A DNA stretch of 42,879 bases from Peptostreptococcaceae bacterium (GCA_030532705.1 JAUNKR010000008.1:1-42879); one strand, 5' to 3'; positions 1-7,279 are shown, numbered from the stretch's first letter. Numbers and translations are program-made. The notes: a model not told the origin generated them from the letters alone.

Positions 1-519
1 GAGTTCTACGAAGCTGTAAAGCATTTCTTGAAAACAAATTGAAACTAAAGGTAAACGAAAAGAAAAGTGAGACAGGCAGTCCACTCAAAAGAAAATTCCT
101 GGGCTTCGACCTGTATAGCGGGAAGAACGGAATCGGCATTCGTACACATGAAAAGTCGATTGCAAAGCTCGAGAAGAAAATCAAAGAGTTGACGAGTAGA
201 AAACAAGCAAATGCCATCTACGACATCTTCAAGAAAATGAAACAATACACAACGGGATGGCTTGCCTACTACAATAGCCGATATGCAAAAACAAATGAGC
301 AGAATAAGTGAGTGGATTCGGCGAAGGGTGCGACAAATCTATTGGAAACAATGGAAGAAACCGCAGACTAAATTCAAGAATCTGAAAGCGTTAGGAATCC
401 CCAAAGGAAAAGCTTGGGAATGGGCAAACAGCCGAAAGAAATACTGGCGAGTATCTAAAAGCCCAACATTACACCGAGCATTGACAAACAAATACCTTAT
501 TAAAAGGGGTTTTACTTAG
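1..519 (+). pseudogene. Group II intron reverse transcriptase/maturase, C-terminal remnant, frameshifted
   Basis: The reading frame is open from the window edge and encodes the end of the reverse transcriptase domain (VNEKKSE, KFLGFDLY) and the thumb/maturase region (GWLAYY). It then continues in another frame as IADMQKQMSRISEWIRRRVR, WKQWKKP and a KYLIKRGFT end, typical of the LtrA-like maturase C-terminus. The frame changes near position 270, just after GCC TAC TAC: one extra base, or two missing, would explain it. The 5' part lies outside the window. No domain V hairpin of an intron 3' end is visible after the stop, so the intron appears truncated where the Fic promoter region starts. It is probably inactive. 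A sequencing error at the shift cannot be excluded, but the missing intron end argues for a real remnant. Confidence 0.85.
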
Positions 520-596
520 AAAGCTCCTAACTGTTTTAAGTAAAATGTATGCTTGAAAATTTTACTTAGAACAAGTATACTTATTCTAAGTAAAAT
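510..596 (+). promoter_or_regulatory. Promoter and palindromic operator of the Fic gene
   Basis: A -35 TTGAAA (553-558) and -10 TATACT (576-581) are separated by 17 nt. A perfect 13-bp inverted repeat, ATTTTACTTAGAA (559-571) and its complement (584-596), brackets the -10 box. A further TTTTACTTAGAA copy lies at 510-521, and AAGTAAAAT at 538-546 can pair with 559-567. A protein bound here would block RNA polymerase. The C-terminal winged-helix-like segment of the Fic protein itself is an obvious candidate binder; this is inference. Confidence 0.75.
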
Positions 597-620
597 AGAT
601 TTAACTTAGGAGGTGATACT

Positions 621-1769
621 TTGAAATTGGAAAACAATAGAGCAGGACAATTAAAGAGAATGCAAAGTGATTACGAATGTTTTGTCCCACACAATTTAAA
701 AGATATAAAATTAAGTCTTGATAGTGAAATAAATGCTTTAATCAATAAAGCGTATTTATTATTGGGAAGATTAGACGGTATGGCAATCACACTACCGGAT
801 ATTGATCTTTTTGTATCTATGTATGTTCAAAAAGAGGCAGTTATAAGTTCTCAAATAGAGGGAACACAGGCCTCTCTCGTTGATGTGTTACAAAAAGATA
901 AGGGAAATGAAAAGTTAAAAGATACTGAAGAAATTGTAAACTATATCAAAGCAACTCATTACGCATTTAAAAGACTTAATGACTTGCCATTATGTATGAG
1001 ATTGATCAAAGAAACTCACTCTGTTCTCCTGTCTAATGTTAGAGGAGAAGAAAAAATGCCGGGTGAATTTAGAAAATCACAGAATTGGATTGGACACGCA
1101 GGTTCAACCTTAAAGAATGCAAGTTTTATTCCGCCTGCACCTGATGAGATGGATATTTGCTTAAGTGATTTGGAAAAATATATACATGAAGATAGTCATA
1201 TTTCAAACTTAATAAAGATAGCTTTAATTCATTATCAATTTGAAACGATACACCCGTTTTTAGATGGTAACGGAAGAATGGGAAGACTCCTAATAATACT
1301 ATATCTAAGAGAGCAAGGCTTGATTGAATATCCGGTTCTTTATTTGAGCTATTTTTTTAAGAAAAATAGGAATAGATACTATGAACTTCTTAATAACATT
1401 CGCATTAAGGGGGAATTTGAAGAATGGATTAAATTTTTTATAGATGGAATTTGTGAAATATCTGAAGATGCAATTACTTCTATTCAAAAGATCGTTGAGC
1501 TAAAAAAGAAAGATATGGAGAAAATTCGACAGTTTTCAAGCGGTAATATTTCAAATCTTCTTTCGGTATACGAATATCTATTGAAACACCCTTTTGTAGA
1601 AGCGGAGGATATTAAAAAATTAGTGAGCGTGAGTAAACCTACTGTCAATAAACTTTTAGAAAATTTAATGGATATGGAAATATTGGAGCTTGTAGAAGCT
1701 AAAAAAAGATATAGACAATATGTATATAAAAAATATGTAGACATTCTTTCAGAGGGAACAATATTGTAA
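621..1769 (+). CDS. Fic family protein (AMP transferase-type) with C-terminal HTH
   Basis: This 382-residue protein carries the Fic core motif HPFLDGNGRMGR, with the catalytic His at 211. The family transfers AMP, or another nucleotide moiety, from a nucleotide to hydroxyl side chains of target proteins. An N-terminal inhibitory motif S-x3-E-G (SSQIEG, Ser76/Glu80) is present, as in class II Fic proteins that are autoinhibited by this helix. Residues from about 300 (NLLSVYEYLLKHPFVEAEDI, KPTVNKLLENL) resemble a winged helix-turn-helix, suggesting DNA binding and autoregulation through the palindrome upstream. The TTG start is set by AGGAGGTGAT ending 3 nt before it. The gene is more AT-rich than its neighbours, stands alone next to an intron remnant and ends in its own terminator, which suggests horizontal acquisition. 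The target is unknown. Confidence 0.93.
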   Translation: MKLENNRAGQLKRMQSDYECFVPHNLKDIKLSLDSEINALINKAYLLLGRLDGMAITLPDIDLFVSMYVQKEAVISSQIEGTQASLVDVLQKDKGNEKLKDTEEIVNYIKATHYAFKRLNDLPLCMRLIKETHSVLLSNVRGEEKMPGEFRKSQNWIGHAGSTLKNASFIPPAPDEMDICLSDLEKYIHEDSHISNLIKIALIHYQFETIHPFLDGNGRMGRLLIILYLREQGLIEYPVLYLSYFFKKNRNRYYELLNNIRIKGEFEEWIKFFIDGICEISEDAITSIQKIVELKKKDMEKIRQFSSGNISNLLSVYEYLLKHPFVEAEDIKKLVSVSKPTVNKLLENLMDMEILELVEAKKRYRQYVYKKYVDILSEGTIL

Positions 1770-1813
1770 GCACAAAAGCAATCAGAGAAGGGATATCCTT
1801 TCGATGGGATCTT

Positions 1814-1842
1814 AGCCTCGTGGATCACGGGGCTTTTATATT
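1814..1842 (+). terminator. Intrinsic terminator of the Fic gene
   Basis: AGCCTCGTG (1814-1822) pairs with CACGGGGCT (1826-1834), with one G-U pair and a GAT loop, followed by TTTATATTT. Confidence 0.8.
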
Positions 1843-1931
1843 TCAAATTTTGCGATCCGATCACAGAATGATGACGATGTAACAGAGTGTTTACAGTTTG
1901 GTTAAGGGAATATGTTTTTATACAAAATCGA

Positions 1932-1960
1932 TTGACGCGCAAAAAAATTGCTGTTATGAT
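1932..1960 (+). promoter_or_regulatory. Strong sigma-A promoter of the modular RNA
   Basis: TTGACG (1932-1937), 17-nt spacer, TATGAT (1955-1960). Transcription would start near 1967. No ORF with a ribosome binding site follows for nearly 600 nt, so the first product should be the RNA below. Confidence 0.82.
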
Positions 1961-2006
1961 AGCTTTGCACGGAGGGGATATCCTTGCTGAGCTCCTCCGA
2001 CCCTTA

Positions 2007-2078
2007 AAGGCTCAAACAGCAACTCGGACAAATCTTTTAATGGTGGAATGTCAGGCAAGGATGACATAGGGGAGCCTT
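2007..2078 (+). repeat. RNA module 1
   Basis: AAGGCTC (2007-2013) pairs with GAGCCTT (2072-2078). AAACAGCA follows the 5' strand at 2014-2021. The internal hairpin is ATGTCA/TGACAT (2048-2053/2062-2067) with an 8-nt loop. Confidence 0.75.
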
Positions 2079-2112
2079 GTTTTTCTTTCGCTTGGGGGGA
2101 ACTCCTCGAGTA

Positions 2113-2187
2113 AAAGCGCAAACAGCAGATCGTATGAGATAGCAAAAGCATGTCGTCAGTCGAAAGACTGTTTTATAACAGCGCTTT
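2113..2187 (+). repeat. RNA module 2
   Basis: AAAGCGC (2113-2119) pairs with GCGCTTT (2181-2187). AAACAGCA follows at 2120-2127. The internal hairpin is CAGTC-GAAA-GACTG (2157-2170) with a GNRA tetraloop. Confidence 0.75.
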
Positions 2188-2333
2188 GCAAGTGAAAAGA
2201 GATCTCCGAAGGCTTCGTGATCCTCAACAGGATCATGCGGAAAAGATCAAAGCCTGATCGACTTCAGCAAAAGACTTTACCGACCGTCGAAATGGTCGAG
2301 CGAAGTTTTGGCTGAAAAAGACCCTGAACGATA

Positions 2334-2392
2334 AAGGCTCTTACAGCAGATCAAACCAATATTAAAAAAATATTTTTTTGTGGCTGAGCCTT
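2334..2392 (+). repeat. RNA module 3
   Basis: AAGGCTC (2334-2340) pairs with GAGCCTT (2386-2392). TTACAGCA follows at 2341-2348. The internal hairpin AATATT/AATATT (2358-2363/2369-2374) is short and AU-only. Confidence 0.72.
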
Positions 2393-2401
2393 GGCAAATC
2401 A

Positions 2402-2490
2402 AAAGCACTAACAGCAAACGACGGATGAAGAAATGTGAAAGCAGGACTTCAGCAGAACGTGTAAAAGCGTTCTGAGTAAGAATGTGCTTT
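2402..2490 (+). repeat. RNA module 4
   Basis: AAAGCAC (2402-2408) pairs with GTGCTTT (2484-2490). TAACAGCA follows at 2409-2416. The internal hairpin is CAGAACG/CGTTCTG (2453-2459/2468-2474) with an 8-nt loop. Confidence 0.75.
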
Positions 2491-2505
2491 GTGTTTTATG
2501 GCACG

Positions 2506-2530
2506 AGATGTAGAGAACTACATCTTTTTT
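2506..2530 (+). terminator. Terminator between the modular RNA and the DUF2828 gene
   Basis: GATGTAG-agaa-CTACATC followed by six T. It ends the RNA 20 nt before the DUF2828 start codon. As no separate promoter is obvious for DUF2828, partial readthrough or attenuation may link the two. Confidence 0.85.
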
Positions 2531-2550
2531 GTTTGAGTTTGGAGGTTATC

Positions 2551-3990
2551 ATGTCTATTATCAAGAACATTAGAAAAGAATTGAATCACACTTTTACCGA
2601 AAATTTGGATCAGACATTTCGTTCCACTTTGGATGCAAATCTCGATTTCTTCGGGATCGCCGGCGCGAGCCGATATTCACCGCATATCGTAGAGAGACTT
2701 TTTCGGGAGGCTTTTGATGAGGATCCGGTGATGGCGGTCAAAAATATGTTTTATCTTCGGGATGTCCGAGGAGGGCTTGGGGAGCGTAGAGGAGGACGCA
2801 TCTCTCTTTCGGAGTTTATTCAGCAGGATCTCGATCAGGCGGTAAAATTTATCCCCTACATCGTGGAGTATGGTCGATGGGATGACCTGATGACCTATCT
2901 TTATTATGAGGGAACGGCTCAGCCGACAGCGGATCACATCAAGGCACAGCTTGAGAAAGATCTGGAACTGTTTGAGCAGGGCAAGTCGATCAGTCTTTGC
3001 AGCAAATGGATGCCGAGCATCAATGCATCGAGTGCATTGACCCGAAGCCATGCCAAAAAACTGATTTCCTTGATGAAAATGACGGCGAAGGAATATCGAC
3101 AGCTGCTCAGCAAATTGCGCAAGGGGAAGATCGTCGAGCGGAATTTGACGGAGCGGGATTATAGCTTTGAATATGAAAAACTGCCTGCCAAGGCGATGAA
3201 TAAGTACCAAGAGGCTTTTCGACGCAATGATCAGGAAAAGTATCTTGCATATTTGGATCGACTGGTAAAAGGGGAGGTACAGGCGAAGGTCCGGACTCTC
3301 CATCCCTATGAGATCTTGAAAATGGTGTTTCAGAATGAACCGCTAGGGGAGGCTCAATGGAAGGCGATCGAGCGAAAGACCGATACAGGAAACACGATCG
3401 TCGTGAGGGATGGCTCCGGATCGATGACCTGTACGCCAAATGTTTATGAAACAGCGACTTCGCTGGCGATCCTGTTCTCAGAACAGCTCAGCGGAGAATT
3501 CAAAAACAAATTCATCACTTTCTCCTCGAGACCCAAACTCGTAGAGTTGCCGGATGGGGCAGGACTCAGAACGAAGGCGATGATCTGTCAAAGGTACGAT
3601 GATTGTAGCAATACGGACATCCGCAGAGTATACGATCTATTGCTTGAGTCCAGCAAGAAGATCACCGACCCGAAAGACTACATCACACGTATCGTGATCA
3701 TCTCGGACATGGAATTTGATGCCGGGACCTGCAATGTTCCGACCTATGAGGAGATGAAAAACAAATTTGAAAATGAAGGGATCCCATTACCGGAACTCGT
3801 ATTTTGGAATGTGGATGCACGCCGGGTCCATTTTGCTGCGGATAAGGACGATCCGAATGTAAGATTTGTGAGCGGATTGTCGGGCAAAGTGATCGAGACG
3901 ATCATCGACAACAAGGCGATCGATCCTGTGGATTTTATGAAACAGACTTTGGCAAGATATGATTTTGTTAAGGAGGTTATGAATAGCTGA
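2551..3990 (+). CDS. DUF2828 family protein: helical domain plus vWA (Ro60/Rsr-like architecture)
   Basis: This 479-residue protein matches the DUF2828 family by the block NMFYLRDVRGGLGERR (about residues 66-81), the EYGRWDDL motif and a C-terminal von Willebrand A domain. The MIDAS motif is complete: Asp287, Ser289 and Ser291 in VVRDGSGSM. The N-terminal two thirds are predicted all-helical. Helical repeat plus vWA is the layout of the RNA-binding TROVE proteins Ro60 and bacterial Rsr, which bind Y RNAs and damaged RNA; relatedness is judged from layout and motifs only. The start at 2551 is chosen because GGAGG sits 5 nt upstream. A longer in-frame extension to 2482 overlaps the terminator and has no such site. 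No signal peptide is seen, so it is cytoplasmic. It has its own terminator and no other protein partner; the adjacent RNA is the natural candidate ligand. Confidence 0.88.
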   Translation: MSIIKNIRKELNHTFTENLDQTFRSTLDANLDFFGIAGASRYSPHIVERLFREAFDEDPVMAVKNMFYLRDVRGGLGERRGGRISLSEFIQQDLDQAVKFIPYIVEYGRWDDLMTYLYYEGTAQPTADHIKAQLEKDLELFEQGKSISLCSKWMPSINASSALTRSHAKKLISLMKMTAKEYRQLLSKLRKGKIVERNLTERDYSFEYEKLPAKAMNKYQEAFRRNDQEKYLAYLDRLVKGEVQAKVRTLHPYEILKMVFQNEPLGEAQWKAIERKTDTGNTIVVRDGSGSMTCTPNVYETATSLAILFSEQLSGEFKNKFITFSSRPKLVELPDGAGLRTKAMICQRYDDCSNTDIRRVYDLLLESSKKITDPKDYITRIVIISDMEFDAGTCNVPTYEEMKNKFENEGIPLPELVFWNVDARRVHFAADKDDPNVRFVSGLSGKVIETIIDNKAIDPVDFMKQTLARYDFVKEVMNS

Positions 3991-4014
3991 CAATGGTCGG
4001 CATGATGAGTGGTC

Positions 4015-4036
4015 AAGAGCTTCGGCTCTTTTTTTG
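4015..4036 (+). terminator. Terminator of the DUF2828 gene
   Basis: AAGAGC-ttcg-GCTCTT followed by a T run. The UUCG tetraloop makes it a stable hairpin. Confidence 0.85.
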
Positions 4037-4337
4037 TGCCTTGATGATCGAGGTAAATGCAAAGAAAAAGTATCAAAGACTGATCAGAATATAGAAGGAT
4101 CAGCTTTTCGGTGTCCTGCAGGGAGAGTTATTGATAGTGACACAATGAGCATCGGAAAACTTTGAGTGACTTTTGGGTAAAATAAGAATCAGGCGATCGT
4201 GATGAAAAAATGTATAAGAAAAGATGCCAATTTAGATTCTCTGAATGAATGTCCGTGCTGAAATTCAATTGTGAAGAGATCAAGGCGACAAGTAAGACAT
4301 ATGAAAGGGATAAAACATGATCGAAAAGAATTTTGTG
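4037..4337. other. Intergenic, no feature recognised
   Basis: No open frame with a ribosome binding site, no hairpin with a T tract and no module resembling the upstream RNA could be found here. Confidence 0.5.
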
Positions 4338-4390
4338 TTGACAAACAAAATGAAATCGGATATTATTATATTCAAATATTATAATATAAC
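4338..4390 (+). promoter_or_regulatory. Promoter with AT-rich palindrome for the ArsR/CoA-disulfide reductase operon
   Basis: TTGACA (4338-4343), 17-nt spacer, TATTAT (4361-4366). An AATATTATAATAT palindrome-like stretch lies just downstream (about 4376-4388). AT-rich palindromes at the transcription start are typical ArsR/SmtB operators, so autorepression by the first gene is likely. Confidence 0.75.
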
Positions 4391-4459
4391 GATAAATAAT
4401 GAAGCGGATGTTCTTTGGGGCTTAAGAAAACGAAAGAACATCAAGCGCAAGAGGAAATG

Positions 4460-4786
4460 ATGGAAGACAAAATAAGAGAGATGGGAACGGAGCGGAGCGA
4501 AGAGGATCTGCGCATCATTCGCCTGGCGAATCTGCTGAAAGCGGTGGCGCATCCGGCGAGGCTTTGTATCGTCAAAAAGCTTTATCTCAACGGCGCATGC
4601 AATGTCGGCTATTTTACGAACTGCATGGGGATCTCACAATCGGGTGTTTCGCAACATCTTGCCAAGCTGCGTGATCTGGGGATCGTCGGAGTGAAGAAAC
4701 AGGGACTGGAAAGTTATTACAGCCTGGTCGATGAAGATATCAAAAAAATCGTAGAAATATTTTTTATGGAGGATCGAAATGAATAA
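4460..4786 (+). CDS. ArsR-family transcriptional regulator, possibly a persulfide/redox sensor
   Basis: A 108-residue winged-helix protein with the ArsR signature (LLKAVAHPARLCIVKKL, then the recognition helix SQSGVSQHLAKLRDLGIV). It has three cysteines (36, 47, 55) and lacks the ELCVCDL metal box of classical SmtB/ArsR sensors. ArsR members of the BigR/SqrR group sense persulfides through paired cysteines and commonly control sulfur detoxification genes; the downstream CoA-disulfide reductase/rhodanese makes that role plausible, but it is inference. The start at 4460 is favoured by GAGG 5 nt upstream; ATG 4457 and TTG 4415 are alternatives. Its end overlaps the next start by 8 nt, so the two are translated together. 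Confidence 0.85.
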   Translation: MEDKIREMGTERSEEDLRIIRLANLLKAVAHPARLCIVKKLYLNGACNVGYFTNCMGISQSGVSQHLAKLRDLGIVGVKKQGLESYYSLVDEDIKKIVEIFFMEDRNE

Positions 4787-6734
4787 GAAAATTGTTATTA
4801 TCGGTGGGGTTGCCGGTGGAGCGACTGCGATCGCAAGACTTCGAAGATTGGATGAAAATGCACAGATCATCTTGCTGGAGCGTGGAGAATATGTTTCTTT
4901 TGCAAACTGCGGTCTGCCCTATTATATCGGCGGCGTGATCCAAAGCAGAGATGCACTTTTTGTTTCAACGCCGGAAGCGATCATGGCAAAATATAATGTG
5001 GATGTTCGAGTACTCAGCGAGGCGATCTCGATCGATCGTGAGAACAAAAGTGTAAAAGTGAAGGATCTTCGAAATAATACAGAGTATGACCTGCCTTATG
5101 ACAAGCTGCTTCTTTCAACGGGATCCAGCCCGATCAAGCCTCCGGTGGAAGGTTTTGACGGAAAGAATGTCTTCACATTGTGGAATATTCCGGATACGGA
5201 CAAAGTATATAATTATGTACAAGAGCATCAGCCGAAAACAGCGACTGTGATCGGTGGCGGATTTATCGGGCTTGAGATGGCTGAAAACTTGGCACATCGA
5301 GGGATCAAGGTGACCGTCGTTGAAAAAGCGAATCAGGTGATGGCACCGATGGATCCGGATATGGCACAGATCGTGCATCAGCATCTATGGGAGAAGGGGA
5401 TCGATCTGATCGTAGAAAACGGTGTGCAGAAGATCGTTCATCAGGATAAGACGTCGACGATCTTGCTTGAAGATGGAAAAGAAGTGGGAGCGGATCTGGT
5501 GATCCTATCGATCGGGATCCGTGCGAACAGTGAGCTTGCGAAGGCTGCGGGATTGGAGCTGAATGCAAGAGGCGGTGTGATCGTCGATGACTTTATGCAA
5601 ACTTCGGATGAAAATATTTTTGCGGTCGGCGACATTATCGAAGTGGAAGACTTCGTCTTGAAACATCGGGCGATGGTTCCGCTTGCGGGACCTGCGAACA
5701 AGCAGGGAAGGATCGCTGCGGACAATATTTTGGGCGCGCGTAAGGAAAAGTACAAAGGAACGCAGGGGACAAGTATTGCGAAGATCTTTGATCTTACGGT
5801 TGCAGGGACCGGAGTCAACGAAAAGACTTTGCAACGTGAAGGGAAAGTGTATGGCAAGGATTATCGCATCACCGTCACTCACTCCAATTCGCATGCCGGA
5901 TATTATCCGGATGCCGGAACGATGGTGATCAAGCTGATCTTCGGAATGGATGGCAAAGTGCTCGGAGCACAGATCATCGGTTATGACGGTGTGGACAAGC
6001 GCATCGATGTGATCGCGGCGAGCATCCGTTTTGGCGCAAGCGTTTATGATCTGACGGAGCTTGAGCTGGCGTATGCACCTCCGTATTCTTCGGCAAAGGA
6101 TCCGGTGAATATGGCAGGCTATACTGCAGTGAACCAGCTGGAGGGATTGGTCGATGTCGTGCGCAGTGATGAGCTTCCAAATCATCCGAATGCGGTGATC
6201 CTCGATGTTCGTGATGAAGAAGAGCGTGCGATGGGATATATTCCGGGCTCGGTACTGTTCTCTTTGGGAACGATCCGAAGTCGTCTTGGCGAATTGGATA
6301 AGAATAAGGAGTATATCGTCAGCTGTGCGATCGGATTGCGCGGATATATTGCGGCAAGGATCTTGATGCAGCATGGATTCAAAGTGAAGAATCTTCTTGG
6401 CGGATATCGCAGCTACAGTTACCAACATGCGACCAAGGACAATTTCTTTGTCAGTGCGCAAAAATTTGAAGATAGCGGAATGAGTGCGTCAAGTGAGCCG
6501 AAAGAGAGCGAGCCGGTCGATCTGGATGTATGCGGGCTATGCTGTCCGGGACCGATCGTAGAGGTCGCTCGTGCACTCGATAAATTGAATCAAGGCGAAG
6601 TGCTCAAAGTCGTTTCAACGGATCCGGGATTTTATTCCGACATCAGCAGTTGGGCGGCGAATACAGGCAATGAGCTGATCGATCGAAGTTCGAAGGATGG
6701 AAAGTTTTTCGCAACGCTTAAAAAAAAACAGTAA
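4779..6734 (+). CDS. CoA-disulfide reductase with rhodanese and TusA domains
   Basis: This 651-residue flavoprotein begins with an FAD-binding motif (IIGGVAGGATA) and the CoA-disulfide reductase active-site Cys44 in FANCGLPYY. A second nucleotide-binding motif follows (VIGGGFIGLEMAENL) with a dimerisation domain. Next come a rhodanese domain with active-site Cys516 in the loop CAIGLRG and a TusA-like domain with the CPGP motif (Cys589). Such multidomain proteins are thought to reduce CoA disulfide or CoA persulfide and to relay sulfane sulfur between the thiol domains. GGAGG lies 6 nt before ATG. In relatives the chain continues into a DsrE-type domain. Here the frame stops five codons into and after an A9 run, and that domain follows in the -1 frame (see the next two entries). 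Confidence 0.93.
   Translation: MNKKIVIIGGVAGGATAIARLRRLDENAQIILLERGEYVSFANCGLPYYIGGVIQSRDALFVSTPEAIMAKYNVDVRVLSEAISIDRENKSVKVKDLRNNTEYDLPYDKLLLSTGSSPIKPPVEGFDGKNVFTLWNIPDTDKVYNYVQEHQPKTATVIGGGFIGLEMAENLAHRGIKVTVVEKANQVMAPMDPDMAQIVHQHLWEKGIDLIVENGVQKIVHQDKTSTILLEDGKEVGADLVILSIGIRANSELAKAAGLELNARGGVIVDDFMQTSDENIFAVGDIIEVEDFVLKHRAMVPLAGPANKQGRIAADNILGARKEKYKGTQGTSIAKIFDLTVAGTGVNEKTLQREGKVYGKDYRITVTHSNSHAGYYPDAGTMVIKLIFGMDGKVLGAQIIGYDGVDKRIDVIAASIRFGASVYDLTELELAYAPPYSSAKDPVNMAGYTAVNQLEGLVDVVRSDELPNHPNAVILDVRDEEERAMGYIPGSVLFSLGTIRSRLGELDKNKEYIVSCAIGLRGYIAARILMQHGFKVKNLLGGYRSYSYQHATKDNFFVSAQKFEDSGMSASSEPKESEPVDLDVCGLCCPGPIVEVARALDKLNQGEVLKVVSTDPGFYSDISSWAANTGNELIDRSSKDGKFFATLKKKQ
6720..6734 (+). 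other. A9 slip site / frameshift between TusA and DsrE parts
   Basis: The upstream frame reads CTT AAA AAA AAA CAG TAA. A slip of one base back on the A9 run (6720-6728) reads on without a stop through VNEAVAVCKTAPPSKEKT into the DsrE-like ORF at 6785. A AAA AAA is a classical -1 ribosomal slippery heptamer, and A9 runs also allow polymerase slippage. A fixed one-base deletion or sequencing error gives the same picture. Confidence 0.7.
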
Positions 6735-6784
6735 ATGAAGCCGTAGCGGTATGCAAAACGGCGCCACCATCGAAGGAAAAGACG

Positions 6785-7240
6785 ATGATCGTCTTCAGCG
6801 GCGATCTGGATAAAGCGATCGCATCCTTCATCATAGCGAATGGAGCGGCGGCGATGGGCAATCAGGTCAATATGTTCTTTACTTTCTGGGGACTGAATAT
6901 CCTTAGAAAAAATGAACCGGTGCCGGTCAAAAAAGATCTTATCTCCAAAATGTTCGGAATGATGATGCCTCGCGGTAGCAAAAAGCTCGGGCTGTCTAAG
7001 ATGAATATGATGGGGATGGGCGCTAAAATGATCCGCATGGTGATGAAGGATCAAAATGTATATTCTTTGGAAGACTTGATCCAACAAGCAGTACGATCCG
7101 GTGTGAAGATCATGGCATGCCAGATGTCGATGGATGTGATGGGGATCACCAAAGAGGAACTGATCGACGGTGTGGAGATCGGTGGCGTGGCAACGATGCT
7201 TGCGGACAATGATAAATCGAATATGAATCTGTTTATATAA
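6785..7240 (+). CDS. DsrE/DsrF-like sulfur-relay domain protein (C-terminal part of the split fusion)
   Basis: The 151 residues begin MIVFSGDLDKAIASFIIANG and include FFTFWGLNIL and a conserved Cys in ACQMSMDVMGI. These are hallmarks of the DsrE2-like domain fused at the C-terminus of many CoA-disulfide reductase/rhodanese/TusA proteins. The -1 frame is open upstream to the A9 run of the preceding gene, and the linker PPSKEKT is typical of the intact fusion. The natural start is therefore probably inside the upstream gene by frameshifting. Independent initiation at ATG 6785, with AAGGAAAAG just upstream, is possible too. A terminator follows. Confidence 0.82.
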   Translation: MIVFSGDLDKAIASFIIANGAAAMGNQVNMFFTFWGLNILRKNEPVPVKKDLISKMFGMMMPRGSKKLGLSKMNMMGMGAKMIRMVMKDQNVYSLEDLIQQAVRSGVKIMACQMSMDVMGITKEELIDGVEIGGVATMLADNDKSNMNLFI

Positions 7241-7251
7241 TTTGAACGAAG

Positions 7252-7279
7252 GCGCGGCTTTTAGGAGCTGCGCTTTTTT
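7252..7279 (+). terminator. Terminator of the sulfur operon
   Basis: GCGCGGCT (7252-7259) pairs with AGCTGCGC (7266-7273), with one G-U pair, followed by six T. Confidence 0.85.

Larger units (their letters stand above)
1967..2530 (+). ncRNA. Candidate structured RNA of about 565 nt with four repeated modules
   Basis: The stretch has a consensus promoter, no credible coding frame and an intrinsic terminator at its end. It opens with an 8-bp hairpin (1970-1977/1992-1999). Four modules follow, each with a 5' strand AAGGCTC or AAAGCGC or AAAGCAC, then an NNACAGCA box, a local hairpin and the exact complement of its own 5' strand. The closing pairs differ between modules yet stay complementary, which is compensatory change within one molecule. 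Between modules 2 and 3 are two other stem-loops: AGGCTT/AAGCCT (2210-2215/2250-2255) enclosing GATCCT-caac-AGGATC, and TTCAGC/GCTGAA (2263-2268/2311-2316) enclosing CGACC/GGTCG. The RNA lies directly upstream of a DUF2828 gene. It could be a partner RNA for that protein, a cis-acting leader, or both. I do not recognise it as a known RNA family. Confidence 0.75.

Noticed and set aside
1887-2151. Short open frames on both strands across the start of the modular RNA
   Set aside because: No ribosome binding sites, no protein-like composition, and they cross the promoter and module 1.
2453-2474. CAGAACG/CGTTCTG hairpin as a terminator
   Set aside because: No T tract follows; it fits better as the internal hairpin of module 4.
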